Positions 46,228 through 55,568 of a DNA stretch of 64,000 nt are shown piece by piece. The stretch is from Variovorax paradoxus (GTDB lineage: Bacteria; Pseudomonadota; Gammaproteobacteria; Burkholderiales; Burkholderiaceae_C), in the NCBI GenBank assembly GCA_016806145.1, contig CP063166.1:1984001-2048000 (forward strand). Direction: 5' to 3'. Numbering within the stretch: position 1 is the stretch's first letter; each line of letters starts with the position of its first letter. Below the pieces are notes generated by a model. The model was not told the DNA's origin, did not search any database, and saw nothing but the letters and a program-made list of their open reading frames with translations. The translations under genes were made by a program, and so were the position numbers.

Positions 46228-46257
46228 TTGCCGTCCTGAGTCACTCTTTCTTACACT
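46228..46257 (+). promoter_or_regulatory. Sigma-70-like promoter of the binding-protein gene
   Basis: TTGCCG (46228-46233), an 18-bp spacer and TACACT (46252-46257). The second operator dyad ends 20 bp upstream, in an activator position. The start codon is 37 bp downstream. Confidence 0.55.
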
Positions 46258-46293
46258 GGTCCTCCTGTTCAACCTCCCTCGAAGAAGGCTCGC

Positions 46294-47181
46294 ATGAAAC
46301 TCTCCGCATTGATGGCCGCCGCCGCCACGGTCCTGCTCGCTGCCACCGGCGCCCAGGCCGCCGACACGCTGGCCAAGATCGCCGAGTCCGGCAAGATCAC
46401 GCTGGCCTACCGCGAGTCGTCGGTGCCGTTCAGCTACCTCGACGGCCCCAACAAGCCGATCGGCTTCGCGGTCGAGATGTCGAACGCGGTGGTCGAGGCG
46501 GTGAAGAAGAAGCTCAACAAGCCGAACCTGCAGGTGCAGCTGATGGCCGTGACCTCGCAGAACCGCATCCCGCTGATCACCAACGGCACCATCGACCTCG
46601 AGTGCGGCTCCACCACCAACAACACCGCGCGCGGCAAGGACGTGTCCTTCGCGGTCAACCACTTCTACACGGGCACGCGCCTGCTGGTGAAGAAGTCCTC
46701 GAAGATCAAGGACTACGCCGACCTCGCGAAGAAGACCGTGGCCAGCACCACCGGCACCACCAACGCGCTGGTCATGCGCAAGTACAACACCGAGAAGAAC
46801 CTCGACATGAACATCGTGCTCGGCAAGGACCACGCCGACGCGTTCCTGCTGGTGGAGAGCGACCGCGCCGTCGCCTTCGCGATGGACGACATCCTGCTGT
46901 TCGGCCTGATCGCCAACTCGAAGAACCCGGCCGACTACGAGGTGGTGGGCGAGTCGCTGCAGGTCGAGCCCTACGCCTGCATGCTGCCCAAGGATGACCC
47001 GGCCTTCAAGAAGCTGGTCGACGACACCTTCATCGGCATGATGAAGAGCGGCGAGTTCGAGAAGCTCTACACCAAGTGGTTCATGTCGCCGATCCCGCCG
47101 AAGAACCTGCCGCTGAACCTGCCGATGAGCCCGCAGCTCAAGGACAACCTCAAGGAATTCAGCGACAAGCCGGCGACCTGA
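46294..47181 (+). CDS. Amino-acid ABC transporter substrate-binding protein (glutamate/aspartate type)
   Basis: A 295-residue periplasmic binding protein (type II fold) with signal peptide ending ATGAQA and the GltI/BztA-like core ITLAYRESSVPFSYLD, then GTIDLECGSTTNNTARGKDV. The ligand is probably glutamate, aspartate or their D-forms, given the racemase downstream. No permease or ATPase gene is nearby, so it must share a transporter encoded elsewhere. A promoter and two LTTR-type dyads precede it. Intergenic distance to the racemase gene is 26 bp. Confidence 0.9.
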   Translation: MKLSALMAAAATVLLAATGAQAADTLAKIAESGKITLAYRESSVPFSYLDGPNKPIGFAVEMSNAVVEAVKKKLNKPNLQVQLMAVTSQNRIPLITNGTIDLECGSTTNNTARGKDVSFAVNHFYTGTRLLVKKSSKIKDYADLAKKTVASTTGTTNALVMRKYNTEKNLDMNIVLGKDHADAFLLVESDRAVAFAMDDILLFGLIANSKNPADYEVVGESLQVEPYACMLPKDDPAFKKLVDDTFIGMMKSGEFEKLYTKWFMSPIPPKNLPLNLPMSPQLKDNLKEFSDKPAT

Positions 47182-47207
47182 GCCGCTCGCCGATCGGACA
47201 CGAGGAC

Positions 47208-47951
47208 ATGGTCTCCACGCAGGTCGTAGGCATCCTGGGCGGCATGGGCCCGGCCGCGGGCGCCGACTTCGTGCGCCTGTTCGTGCAGGCCTGCGCGCAG
47301 CAGATGCGTGCGCGCGGCGAACCGGTGCGCGACCAGTCCTTTCCCGAGCACTGGCTCGCGCAGGTGCCGGTGCCCGACCGCACCGGCGCGCTGCTGTCGA
47401 CCACCGAGAGCGGCGCGCACCAGCCGCTCGAGCCGATGCTGCAGGCGCTGGGCCGGCTGGCGGCGCTCGGCAGCCGCACGGTGGCGATCGCCTGCAACAC
47501 CGCCCATGCCTGGCATGCGCGGCTGCAGGAGCGCTTTCCGCAGGTCGAACTGCTGCACATGGCGCGCGAGACCGCGCAGCAGCTGGCGGCGCAGGGCGCG
47601 GGCGAGGTGGCGCTGATGGCCACCGAGGGCACCTACCGCATCGGCCTCTACGAGCAGGCGCTGGCCGAGGCCGGCCTGGGCTGCCACGTGCCCAGCGAGG
47701 ACGAGCGCCGCACCATCGCGCGCGGCATCTTCGAGGGCGTGAAGGCCGGCGACATGGCGCTGGCCGAGCGCTGCTTCTCCGAGGTCGCGCTGCGGCTGGC
47801 CGAACGCCACGGGCCGGTCACCATCATCATGGGCTGTACCGAGGTGCCGCTGGGGCTTGCGGGCTCGAGCGCGGTGGCGGGGCTGCGGCTGGTCGATCCG
47901 GCGCAGGTGCTGGCGGCGGCGCTGGCGCGCAGGGCCTACGAACCGCGCTGA
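47208..47951 (+). CDS. Aspartate/glutamate racemase family protein
   Basis: A 247-residue PLP-independent racemase with the two catalytic Cys of the family, C96 (ACNTAHAW) and C210 (MGCTEVPL), and the N-terminal GILGGMGPAAGADF. It should interconvert L- and D-aspartate or glutamate. It is co-directional with the glutamate-type binding protein, and dadA is divergent, so the trio can import, racemise and oxidise acidic amino acids. It is less likely to be the essential MurI, whose sequence differs. It ends before a GC-rich hairpin at 47970-47990. Confidence 0.88.
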   Translation: MVSTQVVGILGGMGPAAGADFVRLFVQACAQQMRARGEPVRDQSFPEHWLAQVPVPDRTGALLSTTESGAHQPLEPMLQALGRLAALGSRTVAIACNTAHAWHARLQERFPQVELLHMARETAQQLAAQGAGEVALMATEGTYRIGLYEQALAEAGLGCHVPSEDERRTIARGIFEGVKAGDMALAERCFSEVALRLAERHGPVTIIMGCTEVPLGLAGSSAVAGLRLVDPAQVLAAALARRAYEPR

Positions 47952-47969
47952 GCGGCGAAAGGGCGTCCG

Positions 47970-47990
47970 CGCGGGGTCATCAACCCCGCG
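47970..47990 (+). terminator. GC-rich hairpin after the racemase gene
   Basis: CGCGGGGT and ACCCCGCG form an 8-bp perfect stem around CATCA. No T-run follows, so it is a weak or rho-assisted terminator candidate. Confidence 0.4.
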
Positions 47991-48092
47991 AACAGGGAGG
48001 ACGGGCCGTTATCGCCTACATTGCGGCGTGCGTTTTTTCGCATCTTCCCGCACTGCCCCTTGTCCGACGATCCCTCACCTGGAGCCCTCTTC

Positions 48093-49004
48093 ATGCCCCA
48101 ATTCGACGACCGCCGTTCCGACCTGCAATCCGACTTCGACTCGCTGCGCCCCGGCGACAGCACCGAGCAGGGCGCGACGCGGCGCACCGCGCTCAAGGCC
48201 GCCATCGGCGTGGGCTACGCCGCCGCCGTCATGCCGGTGATGGCGCAGACCGCCATCAGCACCCCGGCCGACGGCCTCAAGGCCGGCCCGATCAAGTACA
48301 CGGTCAACGGCTTCGAGGTGCCGGCCTATGCCGCGGCGCCGGCCAACAAGACCGGCCTGCCGGTGATCCTGGTGGTGCAGGAGATCTTCGGCGTGCACGA
48401 ATACATCGCCGACACCTGCCGCCGCTTCGCCAAGCTCGGCTACCTCGCCATCGCGCCCGAACTCTATGCGCGCCAGGGCGATCCGCGCGGCTACACCGAC
48501 ATTCCCAAGCTGCAGGCCGACATCGTGAGCAAGGTGCCCGACGCGCAGGTGCTGGCCGACCTCGACGGCGCGCTGCAGTACGCCGCGGCCAACGGCGGCG
48601 ACACCTCCAAGGCCGGCATCACCGGCTTCTGCTGGGGCGGCCGCATCACCTGGCTCTACGCCGCCACCGGCAAGGTCAAGGCCGGCGTCGCCTGGTACGG
48701 TCGGCTGGTCGGCCAGGCCAGCGACCTGACGCCGAAGCACCCGGTCGACATCGCCGCCAGCCTGCAGGCGCCGGTGCTCGGCCTGTACGGCGGAAAAGAT
48801 CAAGGTATCCCCCTTGACACCGTTGATAAGATGAAATCGGCCCTGGCAAATGGCTCTCCGGCTGCCAAGGCTTCGAGCTTCGTCGTGTATCCCGAAGCAG
48901 GCCATGCGTTCCATGCCGACTACCGTCCCAGCTACGTCAAGAGCGCGGCCGACGACGGATGGCAGCGAGCCACCGTCTGGTTCAAAGCCAACGGTGTCGC
49001 CTGA
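48093..49004 (+). CDS. Dienelactone hydrolase family protein, exported
   Basis: A 303-residue alpha/beta hydrolase. A twin-arginine-like N-terminus (ATRRTALKAAIGVGYAAAV) precedes the domain, so it may be exported folded. The catalytic triad is Cys in GFCWGG, Asp in GGKDQGIP and His in EAGHAFHADY. Family members open lactones from chlorocatechol degradation or act as general carboxymethylenebutenolidases. GGAG at 48080 sets ATG 48093. It ends at a strong terminator. The position of the RR about 30 residues into the protein is late for a Tat signal but not excluded. Confidence 0.85.
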   Translation: MPQFDDRRSDLQSDFDSLRPGDSTEQGATRRTALKAAIGVGYAAAVMPVMAQTAISTPADGLKAGPIKYTVNGFEVPAYAAAPANKTGLPVILVVQEIFGVHEYIADTCRRFAKLGYLAIAPELYARQGDPRGYTDIPKLQADIVSKVPDAQVLADLDGALQYAAANGGDTSKAGITGFCWGGRITWLYAATGKVKAGVAWYGRLVGQASDLTPKHPVDIAASLQAPVLGLYGGKDQGIPLDTVDKMKSALANGSPAAKASSFVVYPEAGHAFHADYRPSYVKSAADDGWQRATVWFKANGVA

Positions 49005-49045
49005 GCGATCAGCGCCCAGGACGACCCCAGAGCCAGCTCCCGCCG

Positions 49046-49075
49046 AAGGCCGTCCCCGCAAGGGGCGGCCTTTTT
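49046..49075 (+). terminator. Rho-independent terminator
   Basis: AAGGCCG-T-CCCC pairs with GGGG-CGGCCTT around GCAA with one bulged T, followed by TTTTT. It ends the dienelactone hydrolase gene. Confidence 0.88.
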
Positions 49076-49128
49076 GCTTTTAATGAATGGAACTGGGCGC
49101 ATCGGGCGTCCTTATTGCGTAAGCAGCT

Positions 49129-50100
49129 ATGAACTTGATAGTGATCATCTTGGCGACCCTGGTCGCCGGCATCGGCAGCGTGTGGCTCGCGGCGCTGCTG
49201 CTGCGCGTGGGCGTGCGCAGCGGCTCGGGCGGCGTGAATCCGCAGCACCTGCTGAGCCTGGCGGCGGGCGCGCTGCTCGCCACTGCCTTCATGCACCTGT
49301 TGCCCGAGGCCTTCGAAAGCCGCATCGAGCCCGCGCTGCTGTTCGCGGTGCTGCTGTTCGGCGTGGTGTTCTTCTTCCTGCTCGACAAGGCCGAGCTGTG
49401 GCATCACGGGCATGAGCACCACCATGGCGGCGACACGCCCGAGCACCAGGCGCAGCTCGGCCCCATCTACGACAACCACGGCCATCACGACCACGCGCAC
49501 GGCCACAACCATGCGCACCACGGTCACAACCACGGCCCGCGCGCCGGCGGCTGGGCCGTGCTCACCGGCGACAGCGTGCACTGCTTCGGCGACGGCATCC
49601 TGATCGCCTCGGCCTTCATCGCCGACCTGCGCCTGGGCCTGGTCGCCGCCCTCGCCGTGCTCGCGCACGAGGTGCCGCACCACATCGGCGACCTCGTGGT
49701 GCTGCGCCAGAGTTCGGCCAACCAGCGCGCCGCGCTCGTGAAGGTGTCGCTGGCCGGCACCATGACCATGCTCGGCGGCATCGCCGGCTGGTGGCTGGTC
49801 GACCAGCTGCATGGCTGGCTGCCGTACTTCCTCGTGCTCGCCGGCAGCAGCTTCGTCTACGTCGCGCTGGCCGACCTGATCCCGCAACTGCAGAAGCGCC
49901 TGCCGATGCGCCAGACCCTCGGGCAGATCGCCTGGCTGATCGCGGGCATCGCGCTGGTCACGGGCGTGAGCCGCCTCGCGCACAGCGGTGAGCATGGCCA
50001 CGACCACGGGCACAACCACGCCGCGCATGCGCACGAGGAAGGGCATGACCACGACCATGCGCACGAAGGCGAGGCCAAGCCCGAGGCGAACAAGAACTGA
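49129..50100 (+). CDS. ZIP family metal transporter with His-rich loops
   Basis: This 323-residue membrane protein has the ZIP signature: helices with GALLATAFMHLLPEAFE and HCFGDGILIASAF, and AHEVPHHIGDLVVL holding the HE/H metal site. A cytoplasmic loop (~residues 94-140) and the C-terminal tail (~residues 287-318) are packed with His and Asp, likely binding Zn or a related ion. It should import divalent metal into the cytoplasm. The gene begins just after the upstream terminator with no strong Shine-Dalgarno sequence. Confidence 0.9.
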   Translation: MNLIVIILATLVAGIGSVWLAALLLRVGVRSGSGGVNPQHLLSLAAGALLATAFMHLLPEAFESRIEPALLFAVLLFGVVFFFLLDKAELWHHGHEHHHGGDTPEHQAQLGPIYDNHGHHDHAHGHNHAHHGHNHGPRAGGWAVLTGDSVHCFGDGILIASAFIADLRLGLVAALAVLAHEVPHHIGDLVVLRQSSANQRAALVKVSLAGTMTMLGGIAGWWLVDQLHGWLPYFLVLAGSSFVYVALADLIPQLQKRLPMRQTLGQIAWLIAGIALVTGVSRLAHSGEHGHDHGHNHAAHAHEEGHDHDHAHEGEAKPEANKN

Positions 50101-50217
50101 TCGTTTGAACAGGTGCGGGCGGGCGATACGTCCCGTCACCCGCACCGTCTTCCGGATGACGCGAAATCGGCGCAACATAGGGGCCTGCTTCGCCCAGCCA
50201 TCCGTGAGGAAAAGACC

Positions 50218-50451
50218 ATGACCACCCGAGCCGCCGTCACCAGCGCGCGCCCCGCGCCGATCCCCGAGGAAGTCGACGAGGACCTCGATGCCGACGGCCT
50301 GCCCGAGGACGACTTCGATGCCGTCGACGCGGAGGCCGCCGATTCCCTGTCCGAGGAAACCGGCATCGACCTCACCGATGCCAGCGAGCTCGATGCCGAC
50401 AACGTGCCGGCCGACGAGGAGTTCGACCGGGTGATGAACGCGCCCGACTGA
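50218..50451 (+). CDS. Small acidic hypothetical protein
   Basis: A 77-residue, very acidic protein (long Asp/Glu-rich stretches such as EEVDEDLDADGLPEDDFD), probably disordered. TGAGGAAA just upstream of ATG 50218 is a good ribosome-binding site, and codon use is normal. No domain is recognised. It stands between the ZIP gene and a convergent amidase gene. A metal- or protein-binding role is possible but unproven. Confidence 0.65.
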   Translation: MTTRAAVTSARPAPIPEEVDEDLDADGLPEDDFDAVDAEAADSLSEETGIDLTDASELDADNVPADEEFDRVMNAPD

Positions 50452-50463
50452 ACCGGGCCGCGG

Positions 50464-51849
50464 TCAGGCCGGCTCCGGCCAGGCCGCCTGCTGCGGGCGC
50501 ACCGACTCGTAGAAGCGCGCCATCTGCAGCACCCCCAGATCGTCGAAGCGCCGCCCCGCGATCTGCAGGCCGATCGGCAGGCCGCTCTTCGAATGACCGC
50601 AGTTGATCGACGCGGCCGGTTGTTCCGACTGGTTGAACACCGACGTGAAGTGCGAATCCTTGAGCAGGTTCTGCGAGCCGCTGTTGATGGCCTCGGCCGC
50701 GAACGGCAGCCCGGGCGACACCGGCGACAGCACGAAATCGAAGGGCTGCGTGGCCACCACGGTGGCCGCGCGCAGCGCCTGCAGGCGCGTGAAGGACACG
50801 AACACCTCCTCGGGCGTGAGCGAGGCCGCGAACTCGGCGGCATGGTGGATGTAGTCGGCCGCCAGCTTCGCGCGCTCGGGTGCCATCGCGGCCAGGTCGA
50901 CGCGGCAGCGCATGGTGAAGAAATGCGCCATACCCAGGCGCAGCTCGGGCGTGGTCCAGTCGGACAGCGGCTCGACGATGGCACCGGCCTGCTCGAACAG
51001 CCGCGCGGCCGCCAGCACGGCCGCCTTCACTTCCGCATCGATCGGCCAGCCGCCCGTGGTTTCGGTCCACAGGCCGATGCGCAGGCCCTTCACGCTGCGC
51101 TCGAGCTGGTGCCACGCGATGTCGTTCGGCGGCAGGCTCATGTAGTCGCGCGCGTCGGGCTGCGACACCACCTGCATCAGCAGCGCGGCATCGGCCACGG
51201 TGCGCGTCATCGGACCGATCACGCGCGCGGCCGCGGGTGGATCGACCGGAATGCGGCCATGGCTGGGCTTGAGGCCGAACACGCCGCAGAAGCTCGCGGG
51301 AATGCGTACCGAGCCGCCAATGTCGGTGCCCAGGTGCAGCGGGCCGTAGCCGGCGGCCGCCGCGGCACCGGCGCCCGAACTCGAGCCGCCCGTGTTGTGC
51401 GCCAGGTTCCATGGATTGCGCGTGAGCGCATGGAAACTCGATGGCGCCGCGCCCAGGAAACCGAAGTCGGGCATCGTGGTCTTGGTGACGATGACCGCGC
51501 CCGCTTCGCGCACGCGCGCGGCTGCTGGGGCGTCGGAGGTCTCGGGCGCGAGCACGGTCGCGGCGCTGCCTACCGGTTTGGGCGTGCCGCGCGTGCCGAT
51601 GTTCTCCTTCAGCGTGATCGGCACGCCGTCGAGCGCGCCCTGCGGCCGGCCCTGGGCCCAGCGCGCCTCGGAAGCGCGGGCCGCCGCGAGCGCGGCTTCG
51701 GCGTCGAGCGCGTAGGTGGCGCGGATGCTCGGCTCCCAGCGCTCGATGCGTGCGAGCACGGCCTGGGTCACTTCGACGGGCGACAGCACGCGGTCGCGGT
51801 AGTGCTCGAGCAACTGGACGGCGCTCATCTCGTGCAGCGGTGTGGTCAT
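50464..51849 (-). CDS. Amidase signature family protein
   Basis: A 461-residue amidase with the Lys-cisSer-Ser triad visible: Lys in VPITLKENIG, cis-Ser in TGGSSSGAGAAAAAG and nucleophile Ser in GTDIGGSVRIPA. It hydrolyses an amide to an acid and ammonia. AAGGAG upstream supports ATG 51849; an in-frame start at 51894 is less likely. It is the last gene of a peptide ABC transporter operon, so its substrate is probably an imported amide or acylated peptide. GatA is unlikely, as no gatB or gatC is present. Confidence 0.88.
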   Translation of the reverse strand: MTTPLHEMSAVQLLEHYRDRVLSPVEVTQAVLARIERWEPSIRATYALDAEAALAAARASEARWAQGRPQGALDGVPITLKENIGTRGTPKPVGSAATVLAPETSDAPAAARVREAGAVIVTKTTMPDFGFLGAAPSSFHALTRNPWNLAHNTGGSSSGAGAAAAAGYGPLHLGTDIGGSVRIPASFCGVFGLKPSHGRIPVDPPAAARVIGPMTRTVADAALLMQVVSQPDARDYMSLPPNDIAWHQLERSVKGLRIGLWTETTGGWPIDAEVKAAVLAAARLFEQAGAIVEPLSDWTTPELRLGMAHFFTMRCRVDLAAMAPERAKLAADYIHHAAEFAASLTPEEVFVSFTRLQALRAATVVATQPFDFVLSPVSPGLPFAAEAINSGSQNLLKDSHFTSVFNQSEQPAASINCGHSKSGLPIGLQIAGRRFDDLGVLQMARFYESVRPQQAAWPEPA

Positions 51850-51906
51850 GTCTTCGGTCTCCTTGTGGATGGATGAATGGGGCGGGGTGGTCATGCGTGA
51901 CGGCGC

Positions 51907-53541
51907 TCAGCCGCGCCCGAAGGCGTAGCCCTGGCCCGGCGCGGCGGCCAGCAGCGTGCGCGTGTAGGCTTCCTGCGGCGACAGCAGCACCTCATGCGCC
52001 GTGCCCTGTTCGACGATGCGGCCCTTGTGCATCACGATCAGGCGGTCGCAGATCTGGCTGGCCACGCGCAGGTCGTGGGTGATGAACAGGATGCCGATCG
52101 ACAGCCGCTGCTGGATCTCGGCCAGCAGCTTGAGGATCTGGTCCTGCACCGACACGTCGAGCGCCGACACGGCCTCGTCGGCGATCAGCACGCGCGGCTC
52201 GCAGGCCAGCGCGCGCGCGATGCACAGGCGCTGGCGCTGGCCGCCCGAGAACTCGCTCGGATAGCGGTGCAGCACCTCGGGCCTGAGCCGCACCAGTGCC
52301 ATCAGCGCCTCGGCGCGTTGCCAGGCCTGGTCATGCGGCACGCCGAAATTCACCGGCCCCTCGACGATCGACTGGCCCACGGTGCGGCGCGGGTTGAGCG
52401 AGCGGTTCGGATCCTGGAACACCACCTGCACCAGGCGGCGGAAGGCCGAGCGCTCCGCACGGCCGCCGTGCTGCGCGATGCCGGGCACGCGGATGTCGCC
52501 GTCGGTGGGTTCGATCAGCCGTGCGATGCAGCGCGCCACGGTCGACTTGCCCGAGCCCGATTCGCCCACGATGCCCACGGTCTCGCCGGCATGCAGCCGC
52601 AGCGACACGTCGGCCGCCGCATGCACCGCGCGGCGCTTGCCGGGCCACGAGCCGCTGCGGTAGACCTTGCCGACGCCACGCGCATCGAGCAGCGGCGCCT
52701 GCCGGTCGACCGGCGGGCGCTGCACCGGCGCGAGCTGCGGCACCGCCGCGAGCAGCATGCGCGTATAGGCCTCCTTCGGGCGCCGCAGCACCTCGTCCTT
52801 CGGCCCGCTCTCGACCTGCCGGCCGAGCTGCAGCACCACCACGCGGTCGGCGATGTCCGCCACCACGCCGAAGTCGTGCGTGATGAACAGCACCGCGGTG
52901 CCGTTCTCCTGCTGCATCTCGCGGATCAGCGCGAGGATCTCGGCCTGCGTGGTCACGTCGAGCGCGGTGGTGGGTTCGTCGCAGATCAGCAGCGCCGGGC
53001 GCAGGATCAGCGCGATGGCGATCACGATGCGCTGGCGCTGCCCGCCCGAGAGCTGGTGCGGATAGGCGTCGTAGATGCGCTGGGGCTCGGGCAGCCGCAC
53101 GCGCTCGAAGATCTCGAGCACGCGCCGACGTCGCTCGCTGGCCTTCAGTGTCGTGTGCTCGGCCAGGATCTCGTCGACCTGCGCGCCGCAGCGCATCACC
53201 GGGTTGAGCGCGGTCATCGGCTCCTGGAACACCATCGCCATGCGGGCGCCGCGCAGCGCGCGCAGCCGCCTCGCGTCGGCCGCCAACACGTTCTCGCCCT
53301 GCACCTCGATGCAGCCGGCCGAGGGCCGCAGCGAGGCCGGCAGCAGGCCCATCGCGGCCTGCGCGATCACCGACTTGCCGGAGCCGGATTCGCCGAGCAG
53401 GCACACGACCTGGCCCGGCATCACGTCGAAGGAGATCCCGTGCACCGCATGCGCACGGTCGGCGCCGGCCGGCAGGTCGATGGCGAGGTCGCGCACCGAG
53501 AGGCAGGGCGCGATGGAAGAGGGAGTGACGCTGGATGTCAT
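51907..53541 (-). CDS. Dipeptide ABC transporter ATPase, fused DppD-DppF type
   Basis: A 544-residue protein with two complete ABC ATPase domains: Walker A GESGSGKS in each, signature [12 protein letters not shown] in the first and [12 protein letters not shown] in the second, and Walker [13 protein letters not shown] and [12 protein letters not shown]. It energises peptide import with the DppB and DppC permeases next to it. The second operon in this window has the two halves as separate genes (59422, 60414), so the two operons are not simple copies. The start overlaps the DppC stop by four bases. Confidence 0.9.
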   Translation of the reverse strand: MTSSVTPSSIAPCLSVRDLAIDLPAGADRAHAVHGISFDVMPGQVVCLLGESGSGKSVIAQAAMGLLPASLRPSAGCIEVQGENVLAADARRLRALRGARMAMVFQEPMTALNPVMRCGAQVDEILAEHTTLKASERRRRVLEIFERVRLPEPQRIYDAYPHQLSGGQRQRIVIAIALILRPALLICDEPTTALDVTTQAEILALIREMQQENGTAVLFITHDFGVVADIADRVVVLQLGRQVESGPKDEVLRRPKEAYTRMLLAAVPQLAPVQRPPVDRQAPLLDARGVGKVYRSGSWPGKRRAVHAAADVSLRLHAGETVGIVGESGSGKSTVARCIARLIEPTDGDIRVPGIAQHGGRAERSAFRRLVQVVFQDPNRSLNPRRTVGQSIVEGPVNFGVPHDQAWQRAEALMALVRLRPEVLHRYPSEFSGGQRQRLCIARALACEPRVLIADEAVSALDVSVQDQILKLLAEIQQRLSIGILFITHDLRVASQICDRLIVMHKGRIVEQGTAHEVLLSPQEAYTRTLLAAAPGQGYAFGRG

Positions 53542-54485
53542 GCCCGGCCTCCGCGCTGGTTGAACTTGGGATCGAGCGCATCGCGCAGGCCGTCGCCGAG
53601 CATGTTCACGGTCAGCACCGTGAGCGCGAGGAAGGCGCCCGGCAGCAGCACGGTCGAGGGATGCGAGGTGAAGTGCGTGCGGCCCTCGGACATGATGTTG
53701 CCCCAGGTCGGCACATCGGATGGCAGGCCGATGCCGAGGAAGGACATCACGGCCTCCACCAGCATCGCGGCCGCGCAGATGAAGGTGCCCTGAACGATCA
53801 GCGGCGCCACCGTGTTCGGCAGGATGTGGCGCAGCATCAGCTTCCAGGTCGGCGTGTCGAGCGCGACCGCGGCCTCGACATAGGGCTCCTCGCGTACCGA
53901 CAGCACCACCGAGCGCACCAGCCGCGCCACGCGCGGCGTCTCGGGCACCACGATAGCCAGGATCACGGTCAGCAGGCTGGGCCGCCACACGGCCACCAGC
54001 ACGATCGCGAACAGGATGCCGGGGATGGCCATCATCCCGTCCATCACGCGCATGATGAAACCGTCGAGTCGGCGGAAGTAGCCCGCGACCATGCCCACCA
54101 CCAGGCCGAACCCGACCGAGCCCAGCGCCACCGCCACGCCCACCGACAGCGAGATCCGCGCGCCGTAGGCCGTGCGGCTCCAGAGGTCGCGGCCCATGCT
54201 GTCGGTGCCCAGCGGGAAGAAGCGCACGAAGCTGTCGCCCGCGAGCGTCACGAACTCGGCGCGCGCGCCCGGCGGCAGGTGCGAGTTCGCGGGGTCCATC
54301 GCATTGGGATCGATGGTGTGCAGCCAGGGCGCGGCCACGGCCAGCAGCAGCATCGCGAGCAGCAGCGCGCCGCCGATGCGCACCGCGCCGTTGGCGAGCA
54401 GGCGGCGCGATGCGGAACGCGGGCGGGGCGGAGGCGCGGCGGTGTCGGGCCCGATGGCGTCGTCGGGCAGGGAGATCGAAGTCAT
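53538..54485 (-). CDS. Peptide ABC transporter permease, DppC type
   Basis: A 315-residue inner-membrane permease with about six helices. It has the DppC/OppC extracytoplasmic loop (HWFGTD-like FPLGTDSMGRDLWSR) and an ATPase-contacting EAA loop near PYVEAAVALDTPTWKLMLRHIL. It pairs with the DppB protein encoded upstream. It lacks the palindrome-encoded N-terminal insertion found in its counterpart at 61486-62553, so it serves as the reference for that insertion. Confidence 0.9.
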   Translation of the reverse strand: MTSISLPDDAIGPDTAAPPPRPRSASRRLLANGAVRIGGALLLAMLLLAVAAPWLHTIDPNAMDPANSHLPPGARAEFVTLAGDSFVRFFPLGTDSMGRDLWSRTAYGARISLSVGVAVALGSVGFGLVVGMVAGYFRRLDGFIMRVMDGMMAIPGILFAIVLVAVWRPSLLTVILAIVVPETPRVARLVRSVVLSVREEPYVEAAVALDTPTWKLMLRHILPNTVAPLIVQGTFICAAAMLVEAVMSFLGIGLPSDVPTWGNIMSEGRTHFTSHPSTVLLPGAFLALTVLTVNMLGDGLRDALDPKFNQRGGRA

Positions 54486-54514
54486 GGCGAAGCTTTCGAT
54501 GGGAGGTCGGGAGG

Positions 54515-55456
54515 TCAGTAGCGGATGCGCGGATCGAGCAGCAGGTAGCTCAGGTCCACCAGCAGGTTCACCACCACGTAGACCAGAGAGAAGAACAGCG
54601 TGATGCCCTGGATCAGCGGGTAGTCGCGCGAGAGCACGGCGTCGACCGTGAGCTGGCCCAGGCCGGGGATCGCGTAGATGGTCTCGGTGACTACCACGCC
54701 GCCGATCAGACCGGCCACGCTCAGGCCGATGACGGTGGCGATCGGCACCGCCGCGTTGGCGAGTGCGTGGCGCAGCAGCATGCTCCACTCGGCGATGCCC
54801 TTGGCGCGCGCGGTGCGCACGTAGTCCTCGGTCAGCGCTTCCGACACCGAGGCACGCGTGACCCGCGCGATCAGCGCCGCATACATCACGGCCAGCGTGA
54901 TGCAGGGCAGCACCAGGTTGCGCAGCCAGGGGCCGACGCCGTCGGCGATGCGGCTGTAGCCCTGCGAGGGCAGCCAGCCGAGCTGCATCGAGAACAGCCA
55001 GATCATCGCGTAGCCGGCCACGAACACCGGCACCGAGAAGCCGAGCACCGATGCGCCCATGATGAAGCGATCGAGCCGGCCGCCGCGCCGCGATGCGGCC
55101 AGCACGCCGAGCGGCAGCGCGATCAGCACGGTGAGCACCACCGTCACGGCCGCGATCGACAGCGTGGGCTCGAGCCGCTGGCCGATCAGGTCGGTCACGC
55201 TCATGCGGTAGAAGAAGGAATGGCCGAGGTCGCCGCGCAGCACCTGGCCGAGCCAGCGGGCGAACTGCACCAGGATCGATTCGTCGAGCCCGAGCTGCAT
55301 GCGGATGCGCGCGATGTCCTGCGCGCTGGCCGCGTCGCCCGCGATGGCGGCGGCCGGGTCGCCGGGCGTCATGCGCAGCAGCAGGAAGACGATGACGGCC
55401 ACGATCAGGAGCACGGGCGCGGTGGCCAGTCCGCGGCGCAGCAGGAAGTTGAGCAT
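54515..55456 (-). CDS. Peptide ABC transporter permease, DppB type
   Basis: A 313-residue permease beginning MLNFLLRRG, with the DppB-like RMTPGDPAAAIAGD periplasmic segment and the EAA loop EDYVRTARAKGIAEWSMLLRHAL region. ATG 55456 was chosen over an upstream in-frame ATG because it gives the canonical short N-terminus before the first helix. It forms the heterodimeric channel with DppC. It lies between the binding-protein gene and dppC in the usual order. Confidence 0.9.
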   Translation of the reverse strand: MLNFLLRRGLATAPVLLIVAVIVFLLLRMTPGDPAAAIAGDAASAQDIARIRMQLGLDESILVQFARWLGQVLRGDLGHSFFYRMSVTDLIGQRLEPTLSIAAVTVVLTVLIALPLGVLAASRRGGRLDRFIMGASVLGFSVPVFVAGYAMIWLFSMQLGWLPSQGYSRIADGVGPWLRNLVLPCITLAVMYAALIARVTRASVSEALTEDYVRTARAKGIAEWSMLLRHALANAAVPIATVIGLSVAGLIGGVVVTETIYAIPGLGQLTVDAVLSRDYPLIQGITLFFSLVYVVVNLLVDLSYLLLDPRIRY

Positions 55457-55568
55457 GGAGAGATCCCATGAATGAGCGCCGGGCACCCGGCGCGGGCGTG
55501 ACAGGGCCCGCCCGGCTGCCGCGGGGGCGCAGCCGGTCAGGAGCGACGAAGGGACGGGGGGGCGGCGC